Shown in pieces: positions 46,785 through 58,071 of a DNA stretch of 64,000 bases. The DNA lies in NCBI GenBank assembly GCA_951812925.1, contig OX638370.1:35149948-35213947 (forward strand), written 5' to 3'. Below the pieces are notes generated by a model that was not told the origin of the DNA, ran no database searches, and worked only from the letters and a program-made list of their open reading frames with translations. Origin of the DNA: Calliopum simillimum (lineage: Eukaryota > Arthropoda > Insecta > Diptera > Lauxaniidae). Both the position numbers and the translations under genes were made by a program. The first letter of the stretch is position 1; every line of letters starts with the position of its first letter.

Positions 46785-47972
46785 CTACACAGCTGTATTT
46801 TGAAAATTTTGCTTATATGGGAGGTGCCACGCCCTCTTGTCCGAATTCACCCAGTTTTTTCTCAGAGTTTGAATTTATAGTTTTTATTATTTGAATGAAA
46901 TTTAGTTCGACTATCTCAAAAAACGCTTTCAGTATAGCATTTTGAACCTTTTGCTTATATGGGAGATGCCACGCCCTCTTGTCGGAATTTGTCTAGTTTT
47001 TGCTTAGAGCTTGCGCTTACAATTCGTAGTATTTATTGCATGCGTATTTTGGTTGCATTATCATGAAAAATACTCCAAAAGTTCCGTTTTGAATATATTT
47101 TTTGCTGACCGATTTTGCTCATTTTCAATCCCCCGAGCTAACTGTGTACGACGGAGGCTGTGTATCAAATTTCATTGAATTATCTTGCTTAGTTTTCCCA
47201 AAAAATGTATTTCCACACACAGCAAGCCAGCCAGCCAGCCAGACAGACGGACATGGCTATATCGAGGAGGTGACGCTGATCAAGAATATAAATACTTTTC
47301 TATACCTGCCAAGCCTCCTTCTCAGCGTTGCAAACGGAAGGATAAAGTGAATATACCCTGGGTGTAGGGTATAAAAAAGTAAGGGTGTAACAAATACAAA
47401 TACACTGCAGTATTTTGAAAATTTTGCTTATATGGGAGGTGCCACGCCCTCTTGTCCGAGTTCATTTATAATCCTTAGTATTTCAGTGAAATTTAGTTGG
47501 AATATCTTAAAAAACCCTTTCAGTATAGCGTTTTGCAGCTTTTGCTTATATGGGAGGTGCAACGCCCACTTCTCCGATTTCGCCCAGTTTTTATTTAGAA
47601 CTTGCGCTAATAATTCGTAGTATTTATGTGTATTTTGGTTGAATTGTCGTGAAAAATATTCCAAAAGATGCATTTTGAATAAATTTTTTGTGTGGGCGGT
47701 AGGCGTGTCCTTTGACCGATTTCGCTCACTTTCAATCCCACGAGCTAACTTTGACGTCGGAGGTAGCCAACCAAATTTCATTGAATTATCTTGCTCATTT
47801 TTCCCAAAAAATTTATTTCCTCGCATAGCCAGCCAGGCAGGCGGACATGGCTATATCGACTCAGGAGGTGACGCTGATCAAGAATATAAATACTTTTCTA
47901 TCTCTGCCACGCCTTATTATCTGCATTACAAATGGAAGGACAAAGTGAATATACCCTGGATGTAGGGTATGT
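46785..47972. repeat. fly interspersed repeat, two direct copies
   Basis: Copy 1 (about 46785-47372) and copy 2 (about 47400-47972) each run from TGTATTTTGAAAATTTTGCT-like, through GCTTATATGGGAGGTGCCAC, GACCGATTT.GCTCA.TTTCA, GACGG/GGCGGACATGGCTATATCGA, GAGGTGACGCTGATCAAGAA and TATAAATACTTTTCTAT to TACCCTGG.TGTAGGGTATAA. A (CCAG)n run lies in copy 1. Similar repeats are common in fly introns; I leave the family unnamed. A minus-strand copy lies at 60390-60665 and a scrap at 52020-52080. Confidence 0.8.
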
Positions 47973-48129
47973 TATAATAATAAACGAACTCACCGCACTA
48001 AGGTTCAAGCCGGTGACCTTCCGTGTGATAGAAAAGTAATATTTTTACTTTCAATTACAAACTCTTTAGATCTCTAGACTGCTGACTTATAATTTGAAGA
48101 GGTATAAATTTGCATATAAAGCACACACA

Positions 48130-48590
48130 TTAGGGTGGGCCGATTTGAAAACTTATCTCGGCTACCCCCCTTTGTGAAAGTTCATTCTATTCTATGAATA
48201 TTTGCCCAAGGAACTATACCTCTGTGTTCAAAGTTCGGCGCACTTTTGATCGAAAATTTTACCTTTTATCAATATTTTTTTTATTTTCATACTAAATTTT
48301 AAAAATTTTTATAAAGACAAAAGTAATGTCATTTTATGATTTGGCTGGTATTCTGTCAGTAATCAATTAAATTGGGTTCTGTTAACATAAAAAGTTCACT
48401 TGATGGTGTCGAATTGATGCTTTATATTTTAAAAAGTGGTATGGGTCAAATAGCCGATTATTATGACCGACTTTCAAAATAAACGATTCACATTTTTGGA
48501 TGAATTTTTTCAAACAAAACACCAACCTATGCTGAAAGTTCATTCAATTCTTTGAATATTTGCCCAAGGAACCATACCTCTACGTTCAAC
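48130..48590. repeat. duplicated block interrupted by a relative of the 1.15 kb MITE
   Basis: GAAAGTTCATTC.ATTCT.TG then AATATTTGCCCAAGGAAC and ATACCTCT occur at 48175-48225 and again at 48533-48582. Between them 48335-48490 carries AAAGTAATGTCAT, TTGGCTGG and GACTTTCAAAATAA words of the 1150-1378 MITE family. AGGGTGGGCCGATTT at 48132 looks like a transposon tip. Confidence 0.55.
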
Positions 48591-48596
48591 CTTAGT

Positions 48597-49615
48597 TCAT
48601 TTAGGAGGCTTTTTCCTGAAAGTGGTGAGTCACGCGGTAAAAAATATCCGTATCTTTTTTATAGGGAATTATAGGTTCTACAAACAACATTGATTGGCAT
48701 TAACGAAAAAGTAAGTAAATGTTTAGGAAAACCGAAAAAGTCGAAAAATTTGACTTTATCGAATATTTCCCAAACAGTTACTTTTTCGTAAATACAAATA
48801 GTCCGGGAACCGGCAATACTAAAAGTGCCGTCATCGCGGATTCTGAAATTTTTAATGCAAAATGGTAGTTTACACTAAGACGAATAAGAAAAGCTTGGTC
48901 AGCATGGTTGTAGCCTGGCAGAAATATTTTTAAATGGTTTTTGAATTTTTAAATTTTCGGAATGTTTTGCCGTCATCGCGGATTTTGATCAATCTTAATA
49001 TTAATCGATGGTAAATTTCATAACCATTCAGAAAAAATCCGGCCGACCAATTTTTTTTTTTTTTTGCCGAAAATGACCGGCAGACCTATTTTAATGGTGG
49101 GTACAATCTCTCTGTTATCACGGAAATTTGTTTTTTTTTTTTTTAAATTACGTGTTTTTATGTCAAATTTAAAAATATCTTGGTATGCGAGCTTAGAAAC
49201 TGCCGGAAGTACCCACTTTCGCACCATTTAAATAGGTCTGCCAGTCATTTTCGGCAAAAAAATTTGGTCGGCCGGATTTTTTCTGAATGGTTATGAAATT
49301 TCCATCGATTAATATTAAGATTGATCAAAATCCGCGATGACGGCAAAACATTCCGAAAATTTAATAATTCAAAAATCATTTAAAAATATTTCTGCCAGGC
49401 TATAACCATGCTGACCAAGCTTTTCTTATTCGTCTTAGTGTAAACTCCCATTTTGCATTAAAAATTTCAGAATCCGCGATGACGGCACTTTTAGTATTGC
49501 CGGCTCCTCGCCTAAAAGGAATATTATTTGTAGAGCCTGTGATTCTCCACAAAAAAGATTCTAATACTTTTTATCGTGTGACTCACCATTTTTATCAAAA
49601 AGCCTCCTAAGTGAA
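48597..49615. mobile_element. ~1 kb near-perfect foldback element, TA-flanked
   Basis: Tip TAGGAGGCTTTTT at 48602 and inverse ending CCTCCTA at 49609. The arms pair almost throughout: TGGTGAGTCAC, AGGTTCTACAAA, CAATACTAAAAGTGCCGTCA, TCATCGCGGATT (twice per arm), CAGCATGGTTGTAGCCTGGC, GATTGATC.. and AAAAAATCCGGCCGACCAA, up to a loop near 49150. The GTGATTCTCCA.AAAAAG and TGTGACT words near the right end recur in the 63.4 kb hairpin. No protein. Confidence 0.9.
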
Positions 49616-49660
49616 AAGTAATTGAAACCACGCGGATAACGGTACAGGCCTGATAATATA

Positions 49661-50844
49661 CAGGGTGGCAGATTCGAACTGTTACCAACTTCAGATAGAC
49701 TTATCTGACAGATGGAACATGACAGCTGTCTAAAAATTGGCATGATGTTAGTTTATTCTATTGTCAACAAGTAACCAAAAGCATTTGCGCGTCAATTTAT
49801 TGAAAATAAAAAATTTTCCAAATGGAATTCAAACGTAATAGTGTGATTGCTCTTTATTTGGCTGGAAAATCGCAACCAGCAATTGTTCGTGAGCTGAAAC
49901 ATTTAAAAGTGAATAAAATGTTTGTGTATCGGACCATAACACGTTACAATGGTACCGGCAGCGTTGCCAAACGACATGGTGGTGGTCGGAAAATAACTTC
50001 AACATCACCAGAAATGGTTCGAAAGGTGAAGGGCAGAATTGAGCGAAATCCGAGACGCAGTGGCAGACAAATGGCTGCCGAGTTGTTGCGCTTGCACGCC
50101 GCCGGAAATCTGTCACAAAATGTCTTCTCTGATGAGAAAAATTACTGTATCCAGCAATATGTAAACAAACAAAATGATCGGGTTTACTTGACAGAGAGGT
50201 CCTACGAAATTTTTAATGTTCGTTTGGCCACCAGGACGCAGGTACCACCGCATGTGATGGTTTGGGCTGCAGTGACTGCTGATGGGCGCTCACCACTCGT
50301 TTTTTTGGCCGCTGGCGTCAAAGTAAACGCCCAGGTGTATCGTGAATCAGTGTTGGAGGGTGCTTTACTACCGTGGGCACGCAAACATTTCGGTCGCAAG
50401 CCATGGACATTCCAACAAGACTCGGCACCGTCACACAAAGCTCGTGTGAATCAAGAATGGTTAGAAAAAAACGTTCCTAGCTTCATTTCTGCTCAACAAT
50501 GGCTCTCAAATTCGCCTGATGCGAATCCGCTAGATTTCTCAATTTGGGGTATGTTGGACAGGAAGGTCTTGACTAAAAAATACCAGAGCGTTGATGCGCT
50601 AAAAGTGGCCATTCAACGAGAATGGCGCAAACTTCCACAAAATCAAATTCGTGCATCATGCGACTCGTTCTTCGACCGTATACGGGCCATAGTTAAGGCC
50701 AAAGGTGGCCATATCGAAAATCTCAAGAAGAATCTTAAAATTTGAACATTTCCCAACAATTATAGCGTTTGATCAATAAAATCTGTGCATGGAAACTAAA
50801 AATATAGTCTTTTGAATTGGTAACACTTCCAATCAGCCACCCTG
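49661..50844. mobile_element. maT-type (DD37D) Tc1/mariner transposon with TIRs and TA duplication
   Basis: TIRs of about 28 bp: CAGGGTGGC.GATT.GAA.TG then TTACCAA, inverted at the right end (TTGGTAACACTTCCAATCAG then CCACCCTG). TA at 49659-49660 and 50845-50846 is the target duplication. One transposase frame fills the centre and AATAAA follows it at about 50775. Length 1184 bp, only slightly shorter than a usual 1.3 kb element. Confidence 0.92.
49822..50745 (+). CDS. maT-type DDE transposase, open but internally deleted
   Basis: The 307-residue frame has an N-terminal helix-turn-helix (about 1-50), a GGGRK hook at 53-57, and catalytic Asp at 104 (VFSDEKNY), 200 (TFQQDSAPSH) and 238 (SPDANPLDFSIWG). 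The last two are separated by 37 residues, hence DD37D (maT-type). It ends AKGGHIENLKKNLKI. Between GRQMAAEL and LRLHAAG, near residue 88, roughly 40 residues of the second DNA-binding helix and linker expected in this family are missing, without breaking the frame. The catalytic triad is intact, but DNA binding is probably impaired. A recent insertion by inference. Confidence 0.9.
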   Translation: MEFKRNSVIALYLAGKSQPAIVRELKHLKVNKMFVYRTITRYNGTGSVAKRHGGGRKITSTSPEMVRKVKGRIERNPRRSGRQMAAELLRLHAAGNLSQNVFSDEKNYCIQQYVNKQNDRVYLTERSYEIFNVRLATRTQVPPHVMVWAAVTADGRSPLVFLAAGVKVNAQVYRESVLEGALLPWARKHFGRKPWTFQQDSAPSHKARVNQEWLEKNVPSFISAQQWLSNSPDANPLDFSIWGMLDRKVLTKKYQSVDALKVAIQREWRKLPQNQIRASCDSFFDRIRAIVKAKGGHIENLKKNLKI

Positions 50845-51101
50845 TAGTTTTCAGTATATTTTTGCAAAATTTCATTAGGAAAAAGCTTAATTTCATTGGA
50901 AAAGGTTTAATTTGATTTATAAATTGCTTAATTTGATTTGAAAAAAGTGTTATTTGATTGGAAAAAGGTTAATTGTTGGAAATTATTGAATTTGATTTGA
51001 ATTTTTATGAGGAAATCTGTATTTTATCTTAAAATATATCAATGGTGACATAATTTTAAGCTGTTTGAGGACATGTATTAAACTGAAAGTACTCTATTGT
51101 A

Positions 51102-51983
51102 GGGGAGATGTGTGTACCTTGGTCCGCTTTTCAGCTTTTTCAATGTGCTGGATTTTCCAAAAAAGTTTCTTTAGTTTTTTGATTAAGTTATATTTCTACA
51201 ATGCTTGCAGCATCAAATGACGTAACAATGATATTTTTATGTCTTACCATTGAGTAGAAATATTACTTTTTCCGTTCCAATCTCAAACGGTCCAAAGTAC
51301 ACCATGCAAGTATACCTTGGACTATCAAAAATAAAAGAGAATACATTGTAAATAGGTAACAAATTATGAAAGAACCATTTATTATGTAACCAAAAGCAAA
51401 AATTTTTTCAATAAAAAAAAAATTAAAAATCAAACAAAAATTATAACACAAAAAAGCCCTTTTAGAAAAAAACAATTAATTAAGCAAAAATGGTAGCAAA
51501 TAAATACATATATCACGTAAATAACAATATTAATATTATATGGAAAGCCGATTATGGCTCTTTGGTTGCCCGTCAAAAAAGGCTTGCTGGTCAATAAGCA
51601 TAGGTCCAAAGTACACACAGACAGCATGTTTTAAAAACTGCCAACTCCCATAACATATATTATTGAAAATACATCTTAAACACACTTAAAGCTTTAAGCA
51701 ATAACAAAGCTTCCTACCAGATGTAAAAATGAAATATCTCTCTAGTAAGTTTCACAAAAAACGTTTCTTAGTTTACTCCAAAAACTAATTTTTACGCACC
51801 AAAAACACTTTCTCCGTCACTTTTCTTACACGCGTACAGCTAGATGGTCTGAAGTTTACTAATATCAGTCAGCGGTATGAGTGGAAAATTCCATAGAAGA
51901 ACATTATAGTACATGCGCAACTGTTGAGTGGCAACTTGCACTTGGACCGAGGTACACTCGGACCAAGGTACACACATCTCCCC
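51102..51983. mobile_element. TIR element, TA-flanked (family P architecture, word GTACCTTGGTCC)
   Basis: Left tip GGGGAGATGTGTGTACCTTG, right tip its exact inverse; TA on both sides. The word GTCCAAAGTACAC / GGACCAAGGTACAC is repeated inside (about 51290 and 51604, then 51938 and 51956). The interior has no recognised protein. Architecture matches 24283-25465 and 28935-29484. Confidence 0.8.
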
Positions 51984-53310
51984 TACTTAATTGTTTTTCA
52001 CAGCCCAAATACACAGAAAAACTACAGACAGATAGACGGAAACGGAAGGACAAAGTTAATGAACCTCGTGTGTAATGCATAAAAAGGAAAGGAATTTGTT
52101 ACTAGAGAAAAACCCATAATTTTATTTAACCTTCGAGATGTTTGCACTAATTAATAAAACATTCAAATAAACCGTTTATTGAATAATTTAATGAATTTTT
52201 ATTTAATCGCCGATTTTTTTAACTCTAAGCCCTAGGGGCAAAGAAATAATAAAATTTTGCATCTGTTAAACTGCAGTGCACCACAATGATGTTGATGATG
52301 ATGATGATGCATTTGATAGATACGTTTGTTTGACTTTAAACACGTTTGTTTTTAACTTTATAGATACATGTGCATATGTATTCGTTTGTTTTACTGTTAA
52401 ATGCAGTGCGATACAACAACTTAAAACTCAAGGGCAGCTTTACAAAGAAAAGCAAAAAACAAAAACAACAAGTTAAAAGCAAAACCATAACCATTGACAG
52501 GTCTCTTACAAAAGAATAAATATATTAAATAGATAATGTGGGCTTGGTTTTTGTTTTTTTTTTTTTTTTAAGCAAAGTTTGCATAACAGTATTAATGGTA
52601 ATCGGAGTTCAGCCACAACAAAAAACAGTGTTGGGAAAGTGCAAGAATGCAAAAACCTTCGAAAACCCACACGAGTAACACCATAAACGTAGATGAGACC
52701 TGACCGATTTTTAGTTGGATATGCTTGTAAAACAAAGCCGAAATGTGTGCTTCTTGGAAAGTTTATTTGTTCAAATATTACGTTAAATGTTTTTGGGTAC
52801 TGCGAAAAAAACACAATACCATATACCTTGTACTGACTGACCTAAAAATACAACACCGAATGCAACACCAAAAAAACTGTTGTCTCCGCAAAAAATTGTA
52901 TATTTCTTTTACAGCTTTTGGTCGATTTTGAGTTATACGTTTTAACTGTTGTCATAAATCAATATTTTTACATATCTATAACCAATATGTTAAGTGAGTT
53001 ATGTTGTAAGTCAGTTGTCTCTGTTGAGTATTTGCCACTTTGGAATTTGCTTAAAATTTCAATTATATATTTAAATTTTTGACTTTTTTCGGTCGTTGAA
53101 CCTTTGTGCCATTTTACGATGTTTATGGGTTTTTGCCTTCTTTTACTTCATCAACTCCAATGTTACCGTTGAGATCGATCGTTTATGCAAAAGCAAAAAT
53201 GTTTGTCAGCTTTTTTTATTATTAATTAATTATGTATACATAGAAATGGGCATTTCCATAAAATGCGTATTATAGAAATATTAATGTAGGCATATAAAAC
53301 CAGGTTTTTT
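51984..53310. other. interval without recognised gene
   Basis: Scrap of the fly interspersed repeat at 52020-52080 (GACAGATAGACGGAAACGGA, AAGGACAAAGTTAATG), then (GAT)n at 52287-52308. Nothing else supported. Confidence 0.5.
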
Positions 53311-54630
53311 GTATATGAAGAACTCCACGCAGAGTGTACCAAAAAAAAAAATTGTTTATCTCCGATTTCGCTCAAATTTGGCCATATGGTAGATCCGGTG
53401 TGCAAGAACAACAATCCGGGAGGATTTGGTTCTAATACCATTTCTTGTTAAAATGCAGGGTGTTGAAGATGGCGTTTTCAGTCATTTTCATGAAAAGGGT
53501 GTTTTTTCGAAAATTTATAGCTTACACTAAAGTTTGTAAATTGATAGATCTTAGTTAATGGTCCCATTCATTTTGAAATGTTCTTTTTATAAAATAATAT
53601 TTCTTGGTGAAAAAATGTTTTTTCACCAAAATTTTTTACACTTAAAAATACTTTTGAATTTTTTTTAAAAAAAGCCCCCTTCGATTTTTTTTAAAAGTAC
53701 TTTGAAAAAAGCATAATTTATAAGCTTTTAAATGATGTATGACTCAAGATGGGATTCGGACGCTTCATGGGAGTTTTTGGCTTTTGAACGCCCGTGGCAG
53801 AACAAAATCTTTTTTTACTCGAGAGGAAAGCATCTTACGTAAAAAGTGTACAAAGCAAAAAATGCTTAAAATCGTCCAAGCAATACGTGTGAATTTTTTT
53901 GGAATTCTTCAAAAACTTTTTTATTTTGAATAATTTTTGAAAAATTTTTTTTTATGAAAAATTTTTGAAAAAATATTGAAAGGAAAAAAAATTTTTTTTT
54001 GCTTTTCAAAAATATCCAAAAAAATCACACGTATCGCTTGGACGATTTTAAGCATTTTTTGCTTTGTACACTTTTTACGTAAGATGCTTTCCTCTCGAGT
54101 AAAAAAAGATTTTGTTCTGCCATGGACGTTCAATAGCCAAAAACTCCCATGTAGCGTCCGAATCCCATCTTTAGTCATACATCATTTTAAAGCTTATAAA
54201 TTATGCTCTATTTTAAAGTACTTTTAAAAAAAATCTAAGCTTTATTTTAAAGTACTTTTAAAAAAAATCTAAGGGGGCTTTTTTCAAAAAAAATTCAAAA
54301 GTATTTTTAAGTGTCAAAAATTTTGATGAAAAAACATTTTTTTCACCAAGAAATATTATTTTATAAAAAGAACATTTCAAAATGAATGAGACCATTGACT
54401 TAGATCTATCAATTTACAAACTTTAGTGTAAGCTATAAATTTTTGAAAAAACACCCTTTTCATGAAAATGACTAAAAACGCCATCTTCAACACCCTGTAT
54501 TTTAACAAGAAATGGTATTAGGACCAAAACTTGTTCTTGCACACCGGATCTACCATATGGCCAAATTTGAGCGAAATCGGAGATAAAAAATTTTTTTTTT
54601 GGTACACTTGGCGTGGAGTGCTTCATATAC
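53311..54630. mobile_element. 1.32 kb near-perfect foldback element containing the family H core
   Basis: Tips TATATGAAG / CTTCATATA with TA-containing flanks. Arms of about 640 bp pair almost throughout: GATCTACCATATGGCCAAAT, AACACCCTG, TCATGAAAATGACT, TTACACTAAAG, TTCTTTTTATAAAATAATAT and GGATTCGGACGCT. The inner 53800-54100 is family H sequence (GCATCTTACGTAAAAAGTG, ATGCTTAAAATCGTCCAAGC, ACGTGTGAATTTTTT). The loop is near 53970. The right end lies 95 bp before the acceptor exon of the FAR gene. Confidence 0.92.
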
Positions 54631-54699
54631 ATCTATGAGTTACTGAGCGGATTCAGTCTTACTTAATTGTCTCACCATTATACATATTTCTAATATTGT

Positions 54700-54725
54700 T
54701 CTTTTTTTTTTCTTTTTTTTTGCAG
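54700..54725 (+). other. splice acceptor (polypyrimidine tract + TGCAG)
   Basis: An almost pure T/C run ends TTTTTTTTGCAG. It sets the 5' end of the first visible FAR exon and shows that at least one upstream exon exists. Confidence 0.8.
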
Positions 54726-55065
54726 AATATAATTCTGGCATTATATACACGACGAACGTTAAAAAGTTTCATTAATTTGTAACAACTATTCTTCACATAC
54801 TATGGCTGTCATCACTGAAAATGGCAGCAATGAGGAGCTATCAATTAAACAACAAAATGATAAAAATCTGGAGGGTATCGTGACGATACCTGAATTTTTT
54901 GCAAATAAAAATATCTTCATTACCGGCGGTACAGGATTTCTGGGTACTGTTTTAATCGAAGCGCTGCTCGATACACATCCAGATATTGGCACTATCTACG
55001 TTCTAGTCAGAGGCAAACGCAAGTTTGATCCTAACGAAAGAATTAATCGCATTCTACAGAAACCG
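54726..55065 (+). CDS. fatty acyl-CoA reductase, 5' UTR + first coding exon
   Basis: Coding starts at ATG 54802 (context CATACTATGG); 54726-54801 is 5' UTR. The 88 codons hold the NAD(P)H-binding Rossmann motif ITGGTGFLG at residues 40-48, then LIEALL and IYVLVRGK, the standard N-terminus of insect fatty acyl-CoA reductases. These reduce acyl-CoA to fatty alcohol at the ER/peroxisome for waxes, cuticular lipids or pheromones (family knowledge). The exon ends CCG with donor GTAAGT at 55066, phase 0. Reading on past the donor hits a stop after six codons. Confidence 0.93.
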
Positions 55066-55689
55066 GTAAGTATTGCTGTGTTTTAGTAATAAAATATGTC
55101 ACAAAAATGTTCAATACATTATATTTATGAGTTTAGTTTTGAGATTATACTTAGCGCTCTCCAAATAATTTCTTCAAATCTCTATAAAGTACAATACTGC
55201 AAAGATTTAACATGACTCTCTTGGATTCCGCAGAAAAATAATATTTGGTTTTAGAGCGAAACCATTCAAAATTTTTACGATTTTTGTTATGAATTTGGCG
55301 AAGGTACAAAAATGAACAAAACTGGCCAATAATGACAAGTACTGCTAAGCAAAATTTTCCATAACTTGGACATTTACTACCAGATTTTCATGTTCAGACC
55401 AATTTTGAAAAGGTAAAAAATCTTATGGTACTAAATGCCAAAATCGTATTCTCATGAGAAAAAATCAAACTTCCTACGGCCCACAGTGGTTCAGAATGCG
55501 ATTCTATCCGTACATAACTCCTTTATGCTTATTTTTAATAAAGAAAATATCAGTTAGTATGTTTATGGAGTCACTGATTCCAAATCTGTAACGTATTTTT
55601 TTTAACAAAATGGCCGACAATTTCCGGAAATAATTATTATGCATATTACAACTGAATTTTGATAGAGTCTGTTTTAACTCGTTGATTTC

Positions 55690-56462
55690 AAATTCGGAAT
55701 CAACTTTTTCGAAAACAAAATGGCAGATCCAAAATGGAGAATAATTTTCTCAAAAAATGATTATAAATTTGAGATAAAATTTTTCGAAAACTAAATGGTG
55801 GGTCTAAAATGCCAGACAATTTTCTCATAAACTAATTATATCACTACAAAATCGTGGCTATGGGGGGTTATTTTGGTCGCTGATTTCACATTTAGAATTA
55901 AAATTTTCAAATTAAAAGCGGTGAATCCGAAATGCCGAACAATTTTCTCAAAAATTTGTATCATAACAAAATTGTTGCTAGGGGGGTTATTAAAGTCGCT
56001 GATTCATTCCATATTCGGAATCAAATTTTTCGAAAACAGAATAGTTGATCCAAAATGCCGAATAGTTTTCTCAAAAATGTATGACAATTTTCTCAAAAAG
56101 TTATTACATCACGACAAAATTATGGCCTGGTCGGATTTTCAAGGCGCTGATTCCCAATTTGGAATTAACTTTTTGAAAACAAAATGGCCCATAATATTCT
56201 CAAAAAAATTATGTACTATATCACAACACAACAAAGTTGTGCTTAGGGGGTTTTTGAAGTCGCTGATTTCAAGTTCGGGAACAAATTTTTCGAAATGAAA
56301 TTAGCAGGTCCAAAATGCCGAGAAATTTTCTCAAAAAAAATAATATTATATCACTAGCCACAGGGCGGTTTTTAAGAATGCTGTTTCCGAATTCGGAATA
56401 AAATTTTTAGTAAACAAAACTGGGGATCGAAAATGTCGGACAATTTTCTCAAATAAATTATA
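55690..56462. repeat. ~125-bp satellite array, left block
   Basis: The landmark ATTTTCTCA recurs at about 55745, 55820, 55943, 56066, 56195, 56325 and 56443. Each unit carries ATTCGGAAT..AAATTTTTCGAAAAC, AAATGCCGA.CAATTTTCTC, TCACTACAAAAT.GTGGCTA and GGGGGTTTTT.AAGTCGCTGAT. The 141-codon frame through 55873-56298 is a by-product of the repeat. Confidence 0.8.
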
Positions 56463-58071
56463 AGTACCTGGAGACCGATCTCTGCTCGGTCAACAATCTG
56501 ATCTTATTATTTTAGTCGTTGTGTAAATTCATAGCTATTTTTTTGTTATGAAACTCGTACCTTTTCACTTCCAATGGTCACGCTTTCAAAATAATAAATT
56601 AACCGATGAGAATATAGAAAAATATCAAACACTCAACATTTTTTTTTTTTTTTTTTTGGTGAAATAGAATGCCCTAAAATAAATAAATGGGATATGCCAC
56701 ACACCCAAAATATTTCGTCTTTTGTATGGGGGCTATAATATCTTATTTTCAAAGGCTCATTATTCGGAAAATAAGAGTCCTATTGGTAAAATCCGATAGC
56801 ATATTTTGATAACAGCGTTTTCTTCAACTTCAAGCAAGGATATTTCAAAATCCTGCAGGTATAATGGCAGTTCTGCTGATGAAGACGGATTCAGCGTCAA
56901 AAATTAGATAAGACTGCATATAAGAAATAAAAAGTTCATTCCATTTTTTTGTGTCTGAGCTATTAACCAAATTTTTTATTTTGGTAAAAAGTGGGCGTGG
57001 CAATTATTGAACAAAGCCCTCTTTTCGTTATGCTTTAGATACTCATGATCCAGATCCGCATACAAAATTTCATTTGCGAGAAATAGCATTTAATGTGGTT
57101 TACTTGTATGGGAGGTTCCACGCCCACCTGCGATATTTTGCCCACCTTCAGCTCGTAGGTGCCTCATAAAAAGAAGATTCCCTACAGTAAAATTCAGAAA
57201 GATTGCTTTAGTAGTTTTCTTTTTATATCGTATTAAATTTTTGTGGGCGGTGCCACACCCTCCAACGAGTTTTCCTAATATAACGGCATATCACATATTA
57301 ATACTTGTTTTCAGGGGAAAAATATTTAAAATTTTCATTAAAATTGTTGAAGTCGTTTTCGAGAAATATTGAATTAAAATTTTCAATGGTTAAAAAAGGG
57401 GCGTGGCACTTCTTCGATACCGCCCACTTTTCGGTTATTACAAGGCATTGATATGTAGTACCTACAATACCAAATTTCATTAAAATATCTTGTAACATTT
57501 GCGAGAAATAGCATTTAACGTATTTTGCTTGTATGGGAGGTTCCACGCGCATATGTACCGTTTTATATTTTTGTGGACAGTGCCAAGCCCTTCAATGAGT
57601 TTTCCTCACATAATGGTGTATCACATATTAATCCTTGTTTGCTGAGGTAACATTTCCTAAATTTTTATTAAAATTGTTAGAGTCGTTTTCGAGTAATATT
57701 GAATCAAAATTTTCAAGAGCTAAAAAGTGGGCGTGGCACTTCTTCGATACCGCCTGATTTTTGTCTGTTACAAGGTATTATTAAGCCGTACCCGCTCATC
57801 AAATTTCATTAAAATACCTTGCATGGTTTGTGAGTTATGACTAAATCAAATTTAAAATTTAGGGCAGTACCACGCCCCCTGGTTCAAAGTTCAAACCTAT
57901 CTTATTATTCATTGTATGCTAATATCTAACACTATTCCAAGTTCATTAAAATCGCTGTAGCTGTTTTCGAGAAAAATATTTGGCACAGAAATAAGTACAA
58001 AGAAACAAACATACAATTTTAGCTCGTATACGTATAAGAAGAGAAGATAAATTGTTACTAAGGGTATACCA
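56463..58071. mobile_element. 1.6 kb insertion of GGCGTGG-type fly repeat inside the satellite
   Basis: Satellite units stop at 56462 and resume at 58072. The intervening DNA has boxes GTGGGCGTGGCACTTCTTCG and TATGGGAGGTTCCACGC, with a 415-bp direct duplication (GAGAAATAGCATTTAA.GT at 57083 and 57498; CACATATTAAT.CTTGTTT at 57290 and 57622). It ends near AAGGGTATACC. No transposase seen. Confidence 0.65.

Noticed and set aside
47428..47826. 132-codon minus-strand frame
   Set aside because: Lies wholly in an interspersed repeat present at least twice more in the window.
47995..48045. tRNA-like GGTTCAAGCC site
   Set aside because: No box A at a suitable distance on either strand.
55873..56298. 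141-codon open frame in the FAR intron
   Set aside because: It is a translation of 125-bp satellite units; repeated LLGGLLKSLI-like wording follows the repeat.
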